From NCBI GenBank assembly GCA_037576195.1, contig CM075104.1, positions 15,640,211 to 15,704,210 of the forward strand: a stretch of DNA of 64,000 bases. The letters run 5' to 3'. The position numbers were made by a program, and so were the translations under genes. This document shows, in pieces, positions 36,301 to 49,750 of the stretch (position 1 is its first letter; each line of letters starts with the position of its first letter). Under the pieces are notes generated by a model. The model made no database searches, was not told the DNA's origin, and worked only from the letters and a program-made list of their open reading frames with translations. This stretch comes from Phytoseiulus persimilis. Lineage: Eukaryota > Arthropoda > Arachnida > Mesostigmata > Phytoseiidae.

Positions 36301-38665
36301 TCATTCGCTCCTGCACCGAGGGCGCTCAAACGGCATACCTACTGAGTAATGAGCACGGAATTTCGGGATCCCGCGACGCGAGCGATGAGCCCGAAACTTT
36401 TGGCATCGCAGAGGATCGAGACTCTCTTTTCCTCAGGCTCGGCGTTTCTACCGGTAGTATTGAATGAGGGAAGAATGATGGATTCGTCCTTCGCGAGCGA
36501 AATACTAATGCAATCCCTGACTCGGTGATGTTTAACGAGCCTTTCTCCAGCGGAGAGCATGGAAATTCCTCGTTGGTATAACGAGCCATAAAGATTTTAC
36601 AGCCACTTAGCGAAAATCAGGGAGGAGTGCTTCTCTGTACTTTCTCAAGCCGCTTGTTCTTTGTGACGGGTGTCGCTACCGGCGCCCGAGTGGCACTGCT
36701 TTCCCCGCGCAGTACGATGGCAGTCGACTGCATTCGTCTCTCGACTCGCTCTCCACGACTGATGCCGACTATCTACGTATCCAATGGTGGCGATGCGCGA
36801 CCTTTCCCCATGAATCTCATGGAAAATTCAACAGAATAGCGAAGAATTACAAGCAGAACAGTACGTTCCGGTACATGGCTCCCGGTGTTCGAATGATTAA
36901 GAACCGACGGCTCTCAGCTAAGCTCGGAGCGACGTTTTCAAAAGGAAGGATTACGGTTGTGAGCACGTGGAAGCAATAAGTTCACAGAACGAAACGAGGA
37001 GTTCAAGTAGAGAAGGGTTGACACATTTGCAGGTATTTTCAAAGATTGACTCATTCCGGCTCGGATGTGCTCACTGTTTTCTCGTCGTAGATTTACGCTT
37101 TGATGGGACGATATAAACCAGATATGAGGAAGCGCAATGTAATAATAGAAGTTGTGCCTGGCGGATTTTGAAGTTTCTGGTTCTTTTGGTGTTTCCCAAC
37201 ACAGTTATTCTGCAACCGTATTGTATGTACTCGTGTTCGACCGCAACCATATGGGACATTCTGCGAACTTGTTTCGTTGCTGAACTGCTTTTACCCTCCT
37301 CCAAAAACGCACGCGTGAGGACTTATCAAGATCGTAGAGGTACACTTCAAGGAAGATAGCTTGGCACTCGCCGTTCCGGAGAAGGCTGAACAGCAATACG
37401 AAACGCCCCCATATTTTGAATTGGTTCAAAGAACTCTCTCGGAGGAACTCCCACTAAGGTCGCGGGATTTGAGGCCGCCTCCTCCGTAGACTGCTTCAGG
37501 TGTCTTCGGTCGCCTTCTATTGGATCCGATTACTCCCACAGACTGAAACGCTCTTGCTTTTCCGAATCTTCTCGTCGTTGATACTTCGCAGTCTCTCCTC
37601 AGTTCACATACGAATCTGATCTTCGCCCTTTGAATCTGTTAGCTGCTCTCACGTCGAAATCGATTCCGTTTTCTGCAGTATTCACTGTACAACTTCCAGA
37701 ACCATCCATCCCCAAGGGACCATCGATTGACGAACGTCATAGAGAACTCCTTCTCGCACCGTCGACATCCCTTCCCCTGTGACTATGATCCAACAAGGTT
37801 TTTTGCCCATTGATCCATGCTCATCGCAGACTCAGACTCTCACTTTCCTCACTGTAGCTTCTCGTGACAACGGACATGCCTTCGCGAAAATTCCGCTGTC
37901 GCCGTTTCTGTCAAGGCTTGGTTGCATTTCCGAGGACCTCCGTACTCCTCAGAGCGAGGGCGCGTCGTCGTGTCTCTCTCCGATGAGGAGGGCGCTGCGC
38001 ATGAGTCGCGAGGCATTGAAAGCAGAAATAAAAGAAATATATTTATACTCAGCCAGGAGTGGGTAGCACCAACATGCGTCTCATAAACGCTCTTCGCAAG
38101 ACAGCCGATGTGACCTCGATTTCACTGGAGCTTGTCATCGGCACGCAGTTCCATGTCTTTTTAGATTGAGCATTCGATCAAAGCTTTAATAGAACTGGCT
38201 GTTTTCCTCTTCAAGGAGTTTGCCCAAGGAGAGGAGGATCCAGCGGAGCTGATTCCCGCATCTGAGGACCGACATGGATACAGGAAGAAGATTTCCTTCG
38301 GGCAGCTCAGCAAGCAACTGAGTGAGGCGCGTTAAACACTCAACTTCGAGCCGGCGTAATCTGACTTCGGTCGTGTACTGTGATTTAATTTGGGATCCGG
38401 GAGTCCTGTTTCCCACAGATCACCGTCTCCTGAATGGAAGGAGTTCGCGCGCACGGAAATCACAGCAGAGAGAAGAGCGGGCGACAATCGCTCTCAGAGT
38501 CGAGTTCGGGTTGCAGTCGCGAGGACGACGGCAATTTAATATATCAGCTCTTTGAATGAAGGTGGGCGGAGAACAACTTTTTGACCTGGCTGAGTGGATT
38601 ACTCGGGATGCAATTTAATACTCGAGTTGTCGTCGTCGTCGACTAAAACGTATTACCTCGCCGAA
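30374..38665. other. Gene-poor region; diverged repeats, no recognised gene
   Basis: There is a small hairpin CAGCAGCT..AGCTGCTG near 30424-30444 and a diverged direct repeat pair at 32263-32310 and 32424-32474. Open frames of 130-235 codons occur on both strands (for example 34626-35330 minus and 33450-33836 plus), but none shows a domain, and competing frames on the opposite strand are equally open. Confidence 0.35.
32263..32474. repeat. Diverged direct repeat, two copies about 160 bp apart
   Basis: Copies at 32263-32310 and 32424-32474 share CAG-AAGTTAC, a purine-rich stretch, GGTGCGCGC and AATTTTCAACAGA-like ends, with roughly 80% identity after small gaps. The 160-bp period suggests an old tandem duplication or two copies of a short interspersed repeat. 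Confidence 0.55.
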
Positions 38666-38863
38666 ATGAAAAACACTGGAACCCAGGAGCAGAAACAGCG
38701 GCAGCCACGCGAACAGCAGGACAACCCGATGCCGCGGAGAGAAGAGCAAAAGGAGAAAAGCTTAAAGAGGATTTGCTTTCAAGTGCAAACTTGGGGAATC
38801 GCCATTGTACTCGTGGCATTCATCCTCTCTCGACTTTTCCCCGTCACTCTCTCGACTTCCTAA
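38666..38863 (+). CDS. Candidate tail-anchored microprotein, 65 residues
   Basis: ATG 38666 has a purine at -3. The product has about 40 hydrophilic residues rich in Gln, Glu, Lys and Arg, then one clean hydrophobic segment (WGIAIVLVAFILSRLFPV, about 43-60) and five residues before the stop. That layout is typical of tail-anchored membrane microproteins. No family, promoter or polyadenylation signal was identified, so a chance frame is quite possible. Confidence 0.25.
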   Translation: MKNTGTQEQKQRQPREQQDNPMPRREEQKEKSLKRICFQVQTWGIAIVLVAFILSRLFPVTLSTS

Positions 38864-40711
38864 CCTCAACAAAGCTCCAATGCTCGTTACTGTCGCCCAG
38901 TTCATTACCGCTCGGGAGAGAAGGCTCAACTTCATCAGAGTCGAGGTCGGGAATTTCGTTAGGATATTTGGACGGAACGAACTACAAACTTGTTGAGATA
39001 TCCTGAGACAGAGAGTGAAGTTCTTCGGAGCCAAGCGTCCGATGCGATGAGTTCAAGGGGCGAAGACATAGTTTGAAGTTTCGAGTCCTGATGCTCATCG
39101 CGATCGGTTACAAACCGCCCCGCGAGTCTTCGAACATGGGTTGTGCGGGAGTCAGCTACGTACAAAAAACTTCAATTACCCCTAAATTATCTTCGGCTGG
39201 GCGGAGGAGCAGCTTGATATATGATATTGTAGATGACGGATAGATCGATGTGACGGCTACCGCAACAGCAAAAAAAAAAGCTCGTATTAATGGAGACAGC
39301 GAAAGAGACACTCAGTCACCTCTGATCATGCGGCCAACACCACACGCGACGGCGCTCGAAGGGGGGAGGGGGATATAATGGTAACATCGTGGCAAGCGAC
39401 TTCGTTCAGGAGAAGTTGTTTCGAGTTCGGCTCAATGGGGAGGATTTCACGAGACTCCCAAGGACTCGGGGTAATTTTCCAGGTTGTGTCCTCCCAAGCG
39501 AGTCGAGATTCCGGCTTCATTGTCTCATCAAAAATCCATTAGCTCGAACAATGTTATAATAAGCGATGAACAGACTGAAGTGAACCGTTCCAGCGGCGAC
39601 GCGTTCTCTGGGCGATCGCCACCATGTCGTCTGTCGTCTGTACACATAGGAATATTCTCTAATGGAGCGTCAAGGCGTCCGGATTCAATTTCAACCTTCG
39701 TATAAGATCGCTGAGGGCGGTTGATAATGACGTATCATAACGTCCCCATCGCGACCGCTGAGAGGATTCCGATAGGAACTCGGATCTTATCAAGCGAGGT
39801 TTTGGAGAGGCTTCAACAAGGTTTGGGGATGAGGCGGGTCGTGAAATGTCACCGAAGGCCTCGTGGAGAATGTTCTCGAGTGCTCCATTCCTATTCAGAG
39901 GACATCGAGGCTGGAAACGAGAAATCGAGCAGAGTTTCGGATGTTGATGTTGGGGATTTCTAGATGCATCGTTGGACTCGGGAATTTGAGAAGCATTCTT
40001 CGATCCACCGGGTGACCGAATTTGCTCCAAACTTCCTCACTCGTCGCACAAAATGCCAATTTGCTTCGCAAATTTATGAAGTCCTCTGAGCAGATGCGCG
40101 CATGGCAGTTGCAGCTGACGTTGCAAGCAGTAGAAACACAGACGAGGGCGGCGGCGACGACGAGGAGTCTGCTGCGTAAATATTAATAAATACTTCCCTG
40201 CCGGGCGGATTCTTTTGTCGGCGCTCGCGAGAGAAACACAGAGTTTCCTCCAAATCAAAGTAATAAAGAACGACACGGAGGCAGATGCGCCGCAGTCGCT
40301 GCCGAACCATCGGGTACGCTCCCGCGAGTTACGGCTGCGGAAGCAGATGCCTCACGTGCCGGTCTGACCCGTCTCTGCAGCTGTTGAGCAACGGAAACGC
40401 CTTCCGCGAGAGGAGTGTCGGTCAATCCGGCGGGACCCCGAAGGAATATAAACGAGAAATTGTCTCGCGCTCCGCAGCTTCCTTGTTCCTCGTTGGAGGC
40501 TTCCACTTCCGCTGTCGGTTCGTGCGTTCTCCAGCAAGCATCTTGAGTATCGCCACCTTTATGGCGAGTCCGATAAGCAAAACAATGTTCTTGCTGATGC
40601 TGCAGTGCGGAGATTAAACCATTGCACCACTGCAACACTATTGCAGCCGCCATCACCTCCATCAGCGCGCGGCAGACGTTCCTCTGCAGCAGCGGAGCGA
40701 ATATTATGTAG

Positions 40712-40727
40712 TGTGTGTGTGTGTGCC
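40712..40727. repeat. GT microsatellite
   Basis: Perfect GT dinucleotide array followed by an interrupted GTGTGGG. Confidence 0.8.
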
Positions 40728-43700
40728 TGTGTGGGTTATTGGAAGGCATCGCGCAACTTTATGGCCGTAACAAGTTTGCCGGGAACATTAGGTGTTGAGT
40801 GCATTAGCTACATCGTGTTTCTCCTCAAGGAAGATACTCGACGACGATGACGACCGTAGCGGCCACGATAGGAGCAACGACGAGAATTAGGACGAGAAGC
40901 AGCGGGTTGATGGAAACGAAGATGACGAAGGCGGCCGTGACGGTGGGGCGCAATGTGAACCAGGCAAACGAAAGGCAAACGCAATCAACGCCACTCGACG
41001 GCGGCGGGTGGACTCCGCTGCGGCGCGCGCATTAGTACCACCGAAACGGTCTCCACCAACAGTGTCGTCACTGCAAGGAAGCGAGTGACAAACACATTGT
41101 GTGAACTTCTGCACCAACACCACAACAACAGGGTAGTGAGCGGGGTAGCGGATCGAGGCAGTTCCTGACCGCCTCTGTGACTGGTCGCTCGCTTACTCGA
41201 GCAGTGTCGTATGCTCCCTAAGCAAGATAAAGTCATTGCTCGGATGGAGCCAAAGAGAGCGTTTCCTGAGGAAGTCTTTTGTCCGAGCAATGCGGAGATC
41301 CACCGCCTCGAGGGAGTGAGCCGAGTATGCACGTCCAGGTACACGCGGCTAAGATACACTGCAAGCAACTGACTGACTGACCGAGTCGTTGTCGCCTCGC
41401 CCACTTCCCGAATCGCGTCCTCGCCAAATCTCTGGAATGGTCACTCGTTGCCCCGTTTCTCTATCTCACCGGATGGTGACTGAGAGTTTTCCGCGACGCG
41501 ATAAATCCTCACTTCCATGTATATTCAGGGCCTGAAAGATGTTTCCACTCTGAGAACTTCCGTGCCTCGGGCCTGCGCATAGTTGAGGGATGCGTTGCTC
41601 CCGCGGGTCACGGACGGGCGGCACAGATCACCGCCCCACATGCAGGGCGCTCTCCGAACTCTGAGTATTTTAGCTCAAAATCAGCCGTCCCGGCCCAGAT
41701 TGGTACCAGGGAAATGCTGCAAATCCGACCTCGGTAGGTCCACCGAGGCACCGGTACCCGTGTGTCAAGAATAGTTCTGGGCTCTGTGAACAGATTCAGA
41801 AGTTCGACAGGAATGGAGTCGGGAATTTTCAACAGGACACTGTGTCCAACCTCGGTGCATGAGGATTTCTCTGTCTCGTCGCTCGCTCCGAATTATGGGA
41901 TCATCCGTCCGGAACTTCACGATCGTGATCTGAGGGTCGAGCTTACACCTCTTACTTCCGAGATTCGTCTCTGCTTGGATGCCCGGCGGATGTCTCAGAG
42001 CCTCAAACACCAGATCTCGCTATCACAAGAGACTGCGCAAGAGATTGCGAGGGTTGACGGGAATCGGGGAGCTGCCGAGCCAGTGGCTGCTAGACGCCAC
42101 TGAAGTGGAGGGGCGAGGGAGCGAGTCTCATTCTCAGAACGAATTTCTCGCGTTCTACGCTGGACTGCTACTAACGCCGCTCCGTATGCACGCAGCGTGC
42201 CGAGCGCGTTGAGCATGCGAGCATGTATGATGTACGTGCTCTGTTCTCAAACAGGACAGCGACCACGGGCACACCAGAATGCCACCTCCTCTGTCCCGTC
42301 TGGAATACAAACAGCGTTCGGACGTCCCGTGCTAAAACCACCGTAGTGCCGATCGAGGTTACGGTAGAAACGTATGTCGCGGGAAGATTTCACGGAATGT
42401 CTCCGGTGCCCGTCTGCAAGGAATAGAAAACAACGTGCCCATTGCTCCCACCGCGTGAAGCTATGCACGGCGCAAGGGACAAAAATCCTTGGAGAGCCCA
42501 AACCCAGACTCGACAGGCGAGAGGCTGAAGCTGAGATCACCGCCGGATGGATGCAGATGATCAGCCGAAGATGGAGATCCCCGACGTGAAGAGGGCGGCG
42601 GCGCGAGGGCGAGGAGCGGGAATATTTGACCCGCGACCGCACGCCCCTTTCGATCCACCCCGGGTAGATCCACTCGGGTAGGACGGTGGATGGAGGGGAG
42701 GTGCGGATGGTGAACAGAGGAAAAAAGTTTGAGGAATTTGATTTAGGCCGTCTACCTCACGGAACAAGCGCTGCGAAACAGAAGAAGACAATGCAGGGAT
42801 CGGGTCAGCGGGCTCGCTTCAATTAACTCCCCTTCGCTGTCAATGAGGGCCAACGGGGAAAGCGGTCGGTTTGTCGGCAGAGGAGCACACTGTCAGACAG
42901 AGGCTGACATCGTAGACGGGAATGAGTAAAGCGCTCCCGTGACAGGTTGGAGCGTTTCGCTCATCCATTAGATCAGCAGCGGTGATGGAACATGAGGAAG
43001 CGCAAAATGAGGAGGAAGCGACTCTCCGACTGTTGAGGAACAAGGTTTCGGACACTCGGGTGAAGCCCCAGTTGATCGCCCCGTGAGTTCGGTTCAATGT
43101 CAGAAGCGCTTCCCGGAAAGCTGATTCCCAATAATGTTTTTTGATTGAAGTTCCGAGCAATAGCCCAGTTCTTTTTATGTCACTCAAATCACGGCGGGTA
43201 TTCAACGCTGCGAAGCTACCCGCGTGGTCTCGTTGCGATCAGGAGAACGTGATTGGAAACATCATGTCTCCTGAGCACGTTGAATCGAACCGACATGGCT
43301 CGGCGCCAGATCCTCCGATCAGACGGAATCCTTGTGTGCTATATTCCAGAAGAAACAGAAAAGTGTCAGGGGGTCGGTAACAGGGGCGTACCCAGTTTTG
43401 ACGTGAAAACGTCGTTACCTGTGGCTTTGGTACACTCTGCTAGTACTTCGTCATTTATGGAAGGAATTTTGAGGCTCTGGTCTGCCCTCAAACTTCCCTC
43501 CTGATGAACCGAAAACGCTTCAATTTTTTCGGGAGGGTCACAAATTTACGGGAGAAGCCTCCGTTCGATTTCGGCATTCGCTCGAGCGATTTGAGATTGA
43601 GTCCAAGACAAATATGTGCACCCCCTCGGAAAGCTCGAGAATCAGCATGAATAATCGTTTTTCCCGGTTTCCGAGAGACGCAGTGGAATCAATCGGGCAG

Positions 43701-46700
43701 GGAAGTGTATGTCCATATGAGCCACTCTCGAACCATCCCTCAGTGCTTTCCCAGGTCATTCAATCTATCACTTGTTCCTCGAAAATCGGCCAAATTTCAG
43801 GGTTTGATCGGAGAAATCGGATGCGATCGGCTAGTCAGACGCTAGGCTGTGAATTCCTACCAAAGCTCAAGGTCTCGAGACGTGAATTCATATTCGACAA
43901 AATGAAGACGAATTGATGAGTAGGGAAGAACGAAATCTCGGAGTGATCCAAATCACGAAGCTTACCCGTCTCAACCTGAGATCGCTGATCAAACAACGAG
44001 GTTCCTGCTGGAGCAGTGGGAAGCCATTGATCTCGTGCTGGACATCTCGGACTTTCGGTCAGAAATTTCGCACTTTCTGCTCACATTGGAATGGCCGAAC
44101 GAACGGAAGAAGGTTTCGATAATCGCTCCAGACATCGCCCCCTCGAGATTGAAAGGAAGATCATGCTCACCTCAACAAGGACTCACAGCAGATACTCTAC
44201 GTTTTCACGCCAAACAAGCGGTAGTATGTAATACTACCAACCCGGAGTTTTTTTGGTTTTATTTTCTCCTGAAATTATATTCCCGAACATCGAATTGCCG
44301 CTCATTCTTCTCGGACGGCTGGTGGATCGGCTGTACTCTTACTGCGACCCGACATCGATACTCAGAGGTTGTCCGTAGCAGAGAGCGGATGAATGCTCGC
44401 TGATGGGTTTCAACAGTTTCGAGTCCGAGGACCCTCCATGGCGAATTCGTTTTTTTTTGAGGGGGGATAAGGATGTGATGACGATGATGATCATCAACGT
44501 CGCGAGCTCTGCATGACGCCATCAACATGGTTTCGAAGCTTTCGAAGATTTTCCTGATAACACAGAATCTTTGCGGAACTATTTCGTCCATCGAAGTGGT
44601 ATTCAATCCATCCTTCCCAATATCATCGGAGAACTTTGAGGGGAGGGGGAGTTTCTGTCATCCAGAATAGAGGCTGTGCACCATACGCTCTCGCGAATCG
44701 TCAGATAATCTCCCCGAACGTGTGCCATCATCGGGAGTGCCTCTAGCTGATGGAGTCTCCGGGCGTCAATTCAAATCGAGGGAATCCCAGTCAGTTCCAT
44801 CGTTAAGAGTTTCGGCGTGGGCAGCAGAGTGGAAGGGTTTTTGAACGAGATCTTGATCCGCGCTCGTAGTCCTGAGCCATCACGTCATCGCCGCGATTCC
44901 CACCCAGCCCCGCTCCTGTGGCAGCCACGACGACGATGTCGGCTGTACGATAGCGGCTGGGGAAGGCAACGTGCTCGCTATTCCATCCATTCGGCTCCTC
45001 CCCGTTGTCCTTTTATCGTGCGGCTGCTGAGCTCGTCGCCTGTGCCGCTATTTCCTTCTCAACACTAAGACAAATGGAGGAAGTTCAACGGAGCTGACAG
45101 CGAGACTTTGCTGCGCCTCGACGGAACGACATCCTTCGACCATCTAGTCAACTCTGCCGCTGCCTAGCTGGCACACAGCGAGTCCGTCACCCCGTCAAAC
45201 GGGATAGTGGACTCCACCTCAGGAGAACGAGAAGTAAGGATCCTCATTATCTGCCGACCCTGAGTGGCGAGCGCCGCATCGGCCAGCGGCTTGACTGGAA
45301 ACTGGCCGGGTGGTTGGTGGGCTCGGCCGGATGATGGCCTATTGTTAAAGACTCCCTCAGGGCTTTCTCATGCGCAGCGGGTCCTCCAAGCTCCCGGAGG
45401 GTGGGAGCCTTGTTCGACGCTCAGCAAGCCAGAAAGCAAGCAAACAAGGACCTCCAGAGGACAGGGAACAAACCGTCCCACGCCGTTCTCCAGCTCGCCC
45501 CCGGTTCTTTTCAGAGTTCGCGCTCCTGAGAAGGAGAACGGGGAACGCTCGAGAAGTGAAGGGACCCCGGAGGTGAGGCTCGAGGTGCGCCGGCCTGATC
45601 CCGGGTTCTTCCTCCGATCTGATTCAGATCGATAGAAAAGCTTCTCTCGACCGAGGTTTTGCATCTCCCCAAAGGTCGGTACTTGCGAAAAGGATTGGGA
45701 GTTCCAATTCAAGGAGTTTGAGCTGGGGAACTCTGCCGACATGATTGTGTCGCATGGAAGCTCTATAAATTCGAAGCTATTCTATCACCGCGTGGCTCTG
45801 CTGCGGTGACCTGCTCCGTTTGAGACCAACGTCACTCGCTGGGCTTGTTTCGCGTTTCTCTCCATAGACTTCGAGCCCTCCTCGCCCAGAAAAGAGCGAG
45901 CAACCAGCCGGCTCATCGACGATCTGATCGTATGAACGAAGTCTGCTTGAGCTTCGCCGGGGAACTAACCGGGCATTCTATGGAGCGGACGTCGACTTCA
46001 ATAGAGGGGGGAATTGCGTGCGAAGCTTCCGACAGCCTGCATGAGGACCACGACGATTATTACGAGGATGCAGATTAGAAAGAGGGGAATTCGAGCGGCG
46101 AGCGATACGGAGCGCGAGCCTGAAAGCAATCAGTGCCAACCGAGTTATCTCCAAGAAGCAGACGCTCACTGAGTCGAGTGAATCCTATCGCCACTCCTTT
46201 GACAGCCGTCATTACGCTGAGGAATAGACTCGTCGCGTGTGACTCTTGCTCATTTCCAGGGAGGAAGACTGACTGAGAGCGGGAATCTGCAGATTGAAGT
46301 TTCGCAGGAGCCCGCTGCTGGGTTCCTTCTGAGTACAGGGAGGCAGTTATGGGGGGGAGAGGGGGGATGTTTCAAGGAAGTTGGGGACAAGAGTCCGAAT
46401 ATGTTTCTGGCACTCGGTCGATAACGAATATACATACTCGAATTCAGGCGAGAATCAGGCCTCTGGGATTCGGTCGGTTTCGAACCATGTGTGTCCTTCC
46501 AGAGAGTTTCGGGTAGATCTGATCGTCGATGTGAAAGTCCTCCGCACACACTCACATCGCCCATATGGGTACATGGATTGATAGACGAAAGGGTGAGTAG
46601 ACGAGTTTCTCGCGGACTGGCGTCTAGAACTATCTTCAAGTGTCCTCGTCCAATCTCGAAGGGCTTTCTTCGGCGGATGGAGGTAGCGGCTAGCGCTCGC

Positions 46701-47656
46701 TCCAATTTCTAACGAGATAAATATGTGCTCACTGCCTAGGCCGCTGTCGACTTCTCTTCCTTTTTTGGCCCTTCTTTGCTAGGGCTCCCGGGTGGGTTCT
46801 GGGGGTCGGCGAATACGCCGTCACGTTCCTGTGACCACGGACGCTTGTCATCTTCGCGGCTCAGGTCCCGCGGTTTGAGGCGCACGAGCGTCCTCGCAGC
46901 TGTGATGCAGGACAGGGAGTGCTGTCCAACGGCCGAGGGCATTCGCGGTGTTGCTGAATCGGGCGGAGTGTACCGTTGTTTCCAACGAGACTTCCCAGGA
47001 AGAACCGATCTCCCGCCTTGGGCTGTTCTGGCTCGCGACCTGCCCAGCTCTGAAACCTCTTCAAGGAGTTGGTCGTGCGCTTCAGGGATCTTTCAGGGAT
47101 CGTTAAGAGTCCCCATGGGGGTTTCCAGAGCCTTCTTCTAACAAGGTCCGATGACTCTGCCGAGAAGGCTCACTTCGGACAGTGGCCCCAGGGTTCAGTG
47201 GAGGACTGGTTAACGGTCGAGACTCGAAAATTCTGAAAGATTCTGAACTACTGTGTTGGGAAGTCCTCCCGTGGTGCACTTGTTTCGAGTTGGGTGGGGA
47301 GTTCAACTCTGATCGGTTCCCTCTTTGACCCAAGATGGCCGCGCTGTCCTGAGCGCGAGGTCAGAACGTATGCGTTGGGCTCGATCCCTGCCGCCCACGC
47401 TCCGACCCCTAGAATTGAGATTCTCATTCTCCCCGGTCCAGAAAGAGATCTCTCGCGCCGAGACCAACCGGAACTCGAACGTCAACATCCGATCGGGAAG
47501 TGTGGTCAGAACGGACGGAGCTGCCTGGGACACAGTTAGTTCAGCGAGCGAACGTGTGGTCTCCCAGTATGGGCGAAGCTCGGCGCTCTGTCACGAAAGC
47601 GGCCATGTAGGAAATAAATAGGATTAACTACGTCATCGCCAGCGTGTCGCAGTCTT

Positions 47657-47668
47657 CCCCCCCCCCCC
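47657..47668. repeat. Poly(C) run, 12 nt
   Basis: Twelve consecutive C followed by GCCCGG. Confidence 0.9.
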
Positions 47669-49618
47669 GCCCGGACTGCTTCCTTTCGTTCCCACCATCT
47701 ATGCTGGAGAGCATCCACACCGAGCGGTGGTCATGGGTGTTCTGCGGACTGCCACAAGGAGTGGGCGGAAGCAGAACGATAGCGAAGAGTTTCTTCAAAA
47801 GTAGATTTCTCATTCCTGGCGGTGCCTCCCATTGAATTCATAACTGTGTGCTTGCGCCTCCCTTTGACGTGACAGTGGCAGCGGCGGCTGGTCGGAACGA
47901 ACAAACGATTCGAACGAGGAAGCAGCAGACGGGGAGAATCAGATCACCCGACGAATTCAGTTCTCGGAGTTTCTTCCTCCTCCTCTTCTCCTCGCAGCAA
48001 GATGCAACCGATCTGACCAGCAGCTGTCGGAAATGATGCCTAGGCGGCCATTGTGTCTTCTCGCTACGACTGCCTCAGTTCTTTGGAATCTTCTCTCCCC
48101 GTACTTTTCCATTCGGAAAACCTCGGCGTTTTTCCCAACCCGGCTCTTGAAATGCCCGTCCACTGCAAACCGATCAGTCCGGTTCACTAACAGTGCAGAG
48201 ACCGCTGCCAGTTCCGATATCCCGGCTCGGGGGACTCGAAGAAATTCGTGAAAACACCGAAATCTCCCCTCCGTGGACGTTCGTCGGTTTTCCTCCTTAG
48301 CAAGGGCGTGCTCGTGTCAATGGAGCTCCAACACGATGATCATAAGCGGCTGTTGCCCCACCTCGTGAGTGACGTTCGCGAATGGCACCCTGCACCTCCC
48401 CTCAAGTATTTCGGAGGTCGGTTGCGGAGGATGTCTTCCTCCCGACTCGCTTGTTGTTGGTCTGGTTCGGCGACAGCGTGTCGTTTACCTCTCCGTCCGC
48501 TTGTTCCTCTCCGCTTGTCTCCTCTCGTCTGGGGCGTTTGTTCCCCGCTCCTGAAGTCGCTGCTGTTGTTGTAGTCGCACTCCTCTCATCGGTGATGGTG
48601 TTCTGTCGACAGCACTTAGTAGATCATTGTCGAGTGAACGCAGCACACAACGGAGGGAGGCGAAGCAGTCGTCTCTTGTCGAAAGGTTTTCCTCGGCCTT
48701 TTCTCTACTCTCTCTAGGTTCGTCCCTGAGATTCTCCTGCGCTCTTGTGACAACAAAGGTCGAATCTGTCCCCATCGCATGACTGGGAACTCGGCACCGA
48801 ACGGCAGTGGGCACTCCAAGGAGAGCGGAGCCCGCCGCGTTGCTTGTCTCCTCGCTCCTATGTCGGCGACACTGACATGCGAGAACCGGCGCCCATCCGG
48901 TCAGCGATTTTTGATCAGCAAACTAGCTTCGGTTCGTTCTCTTCCTCCGTTTCCTTCCTTTCTTCCACACGTCACGGACAAGCATTCATTTTCGACGGCT
49001 GTCCGAAAGCATCCGAGATACAAGTGCCTGCCAGCTCCCCACCTACAGGGCAACGGCAGTAACCCAGTCAACTGGGCGTTCTCCACGGGCACTTGAAGGT
49101 TGCGTCAGACTCTCCTATCCACCAGCAGGGGAGGGAGAGGTTCCTCCCGAGTTCCATCAGGCTCCGGACGCGAGTCCACGTGACATTGCAGAACGGAGGC
49201 GAACGAAGTAGGCGTGGTGCTGCGTGGTCGTGATTCTGCAAAGTCTGCGACAATTTTCGGCTTGTCGTTGTTTGTCCTTCTGCAACGTCGACACGTTGGG
49301 TTCGACGGCTTTGGGCAGAGTGAGAATAGAGTTGAGGCTCGCGGGACCGAACAAGTCAATCGATTCGCGAAGATGTAGCTCCTGGTGAAGTTCCCGCCGC
49401 TGAAACGGGAACGTCTCAGCGAAATCGGGGAGAAATGCGCGGGCGTTATTTTCGGGATGTTGCGATGACTGTTTATGAGTCTATACAGGCTCGGCATCCT
49501 CAGTCACCAAGTGATTCTTCCCTCCAGCTGCGGGGGTTCGACAGCTCGTTTGATTGAGGTCACTCACCCCATGCGCCCGAAAAATGTTGGAATCATGGAA
49601 CTCATTTTAAACGTTGAA

Positions 49619-49668
49619 GCGTGAGCGGTTGGGTTCAGACTCAGCGCCGGAGCTGAGACCGCTCACGC
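49619..49668. other. Nested perfect hairpin
   Basis: GCGTGAGCGGT (49619-49629) pairs perfectly with ACCGCTCACGC (49658-49668). Inside it, CTCAGC (49640-49645) pairs with GCTGAG (49652-49657), leaving a 10-nt bulge on the left arm only and a 6-nt loop. It may be a structured RNA element, a cruciform site or the relic of a palindromic element. Confidence 0.5.
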
Positions 49669-49720
49669 GAATCAGCTCTGATAGTCATGTGACGCCTCTG
49701 GTTGATTCGCGTTAACTAGA

Positions 49721-49750
49721 GGGGAGGGGGCGAGGCAGGGGGGCGGGGGG
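49721..49750 (+). other. Potential G-quadruplex
   Basis: Four runs of at least four G within 30 nt (49721-49724, 49726-49730, 49738-49743, 49745-49750), a strong G4 motif on the plus strand, 53 bp after the nested hairpin. Confidence 0.65.

Larger units (their letters stand above)
38864..49600. other. Gene-poor region with simple repeats
   Basis: It contains a GT microsatellite at 40712-40727, CGA/GAC-rich leader-like sequence near 40845-41040 and a poly(C) run at 47657-47668. Two adjoining plus-strand open segments (43477-43915 and 43924-44223, in different frames) have protein-like composition, and the second ends at a GTATGT donor; no family was recognised. Leader-like GC-rich sequence recurs near 48000-48900. 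Confidence 0.35.

Noticed and set aside
35973-36467. 164-codon plus-strand frame with an Ala/Pro/Val-rich middle.
   Set aside because: No signal peptide, domain or splice support. The opposite strand is equally open.
40800-41030. Minus-strand frame coding a very hydrophobic stretch (LLLVLILVVAPIVAA).
   Set aside because: It is the translation of GTC/ATC-type simple repeats. The run arises from DNA low complexity, and no ATG or splice context supports it.
46351-46366. Second G-rich run (GGGGGGG, GGGGGG) considered as a G-quadruplex.
   Set aside because: Only two long G-runs lie close together, which is insufficient for a standard intramolecular G4 call.
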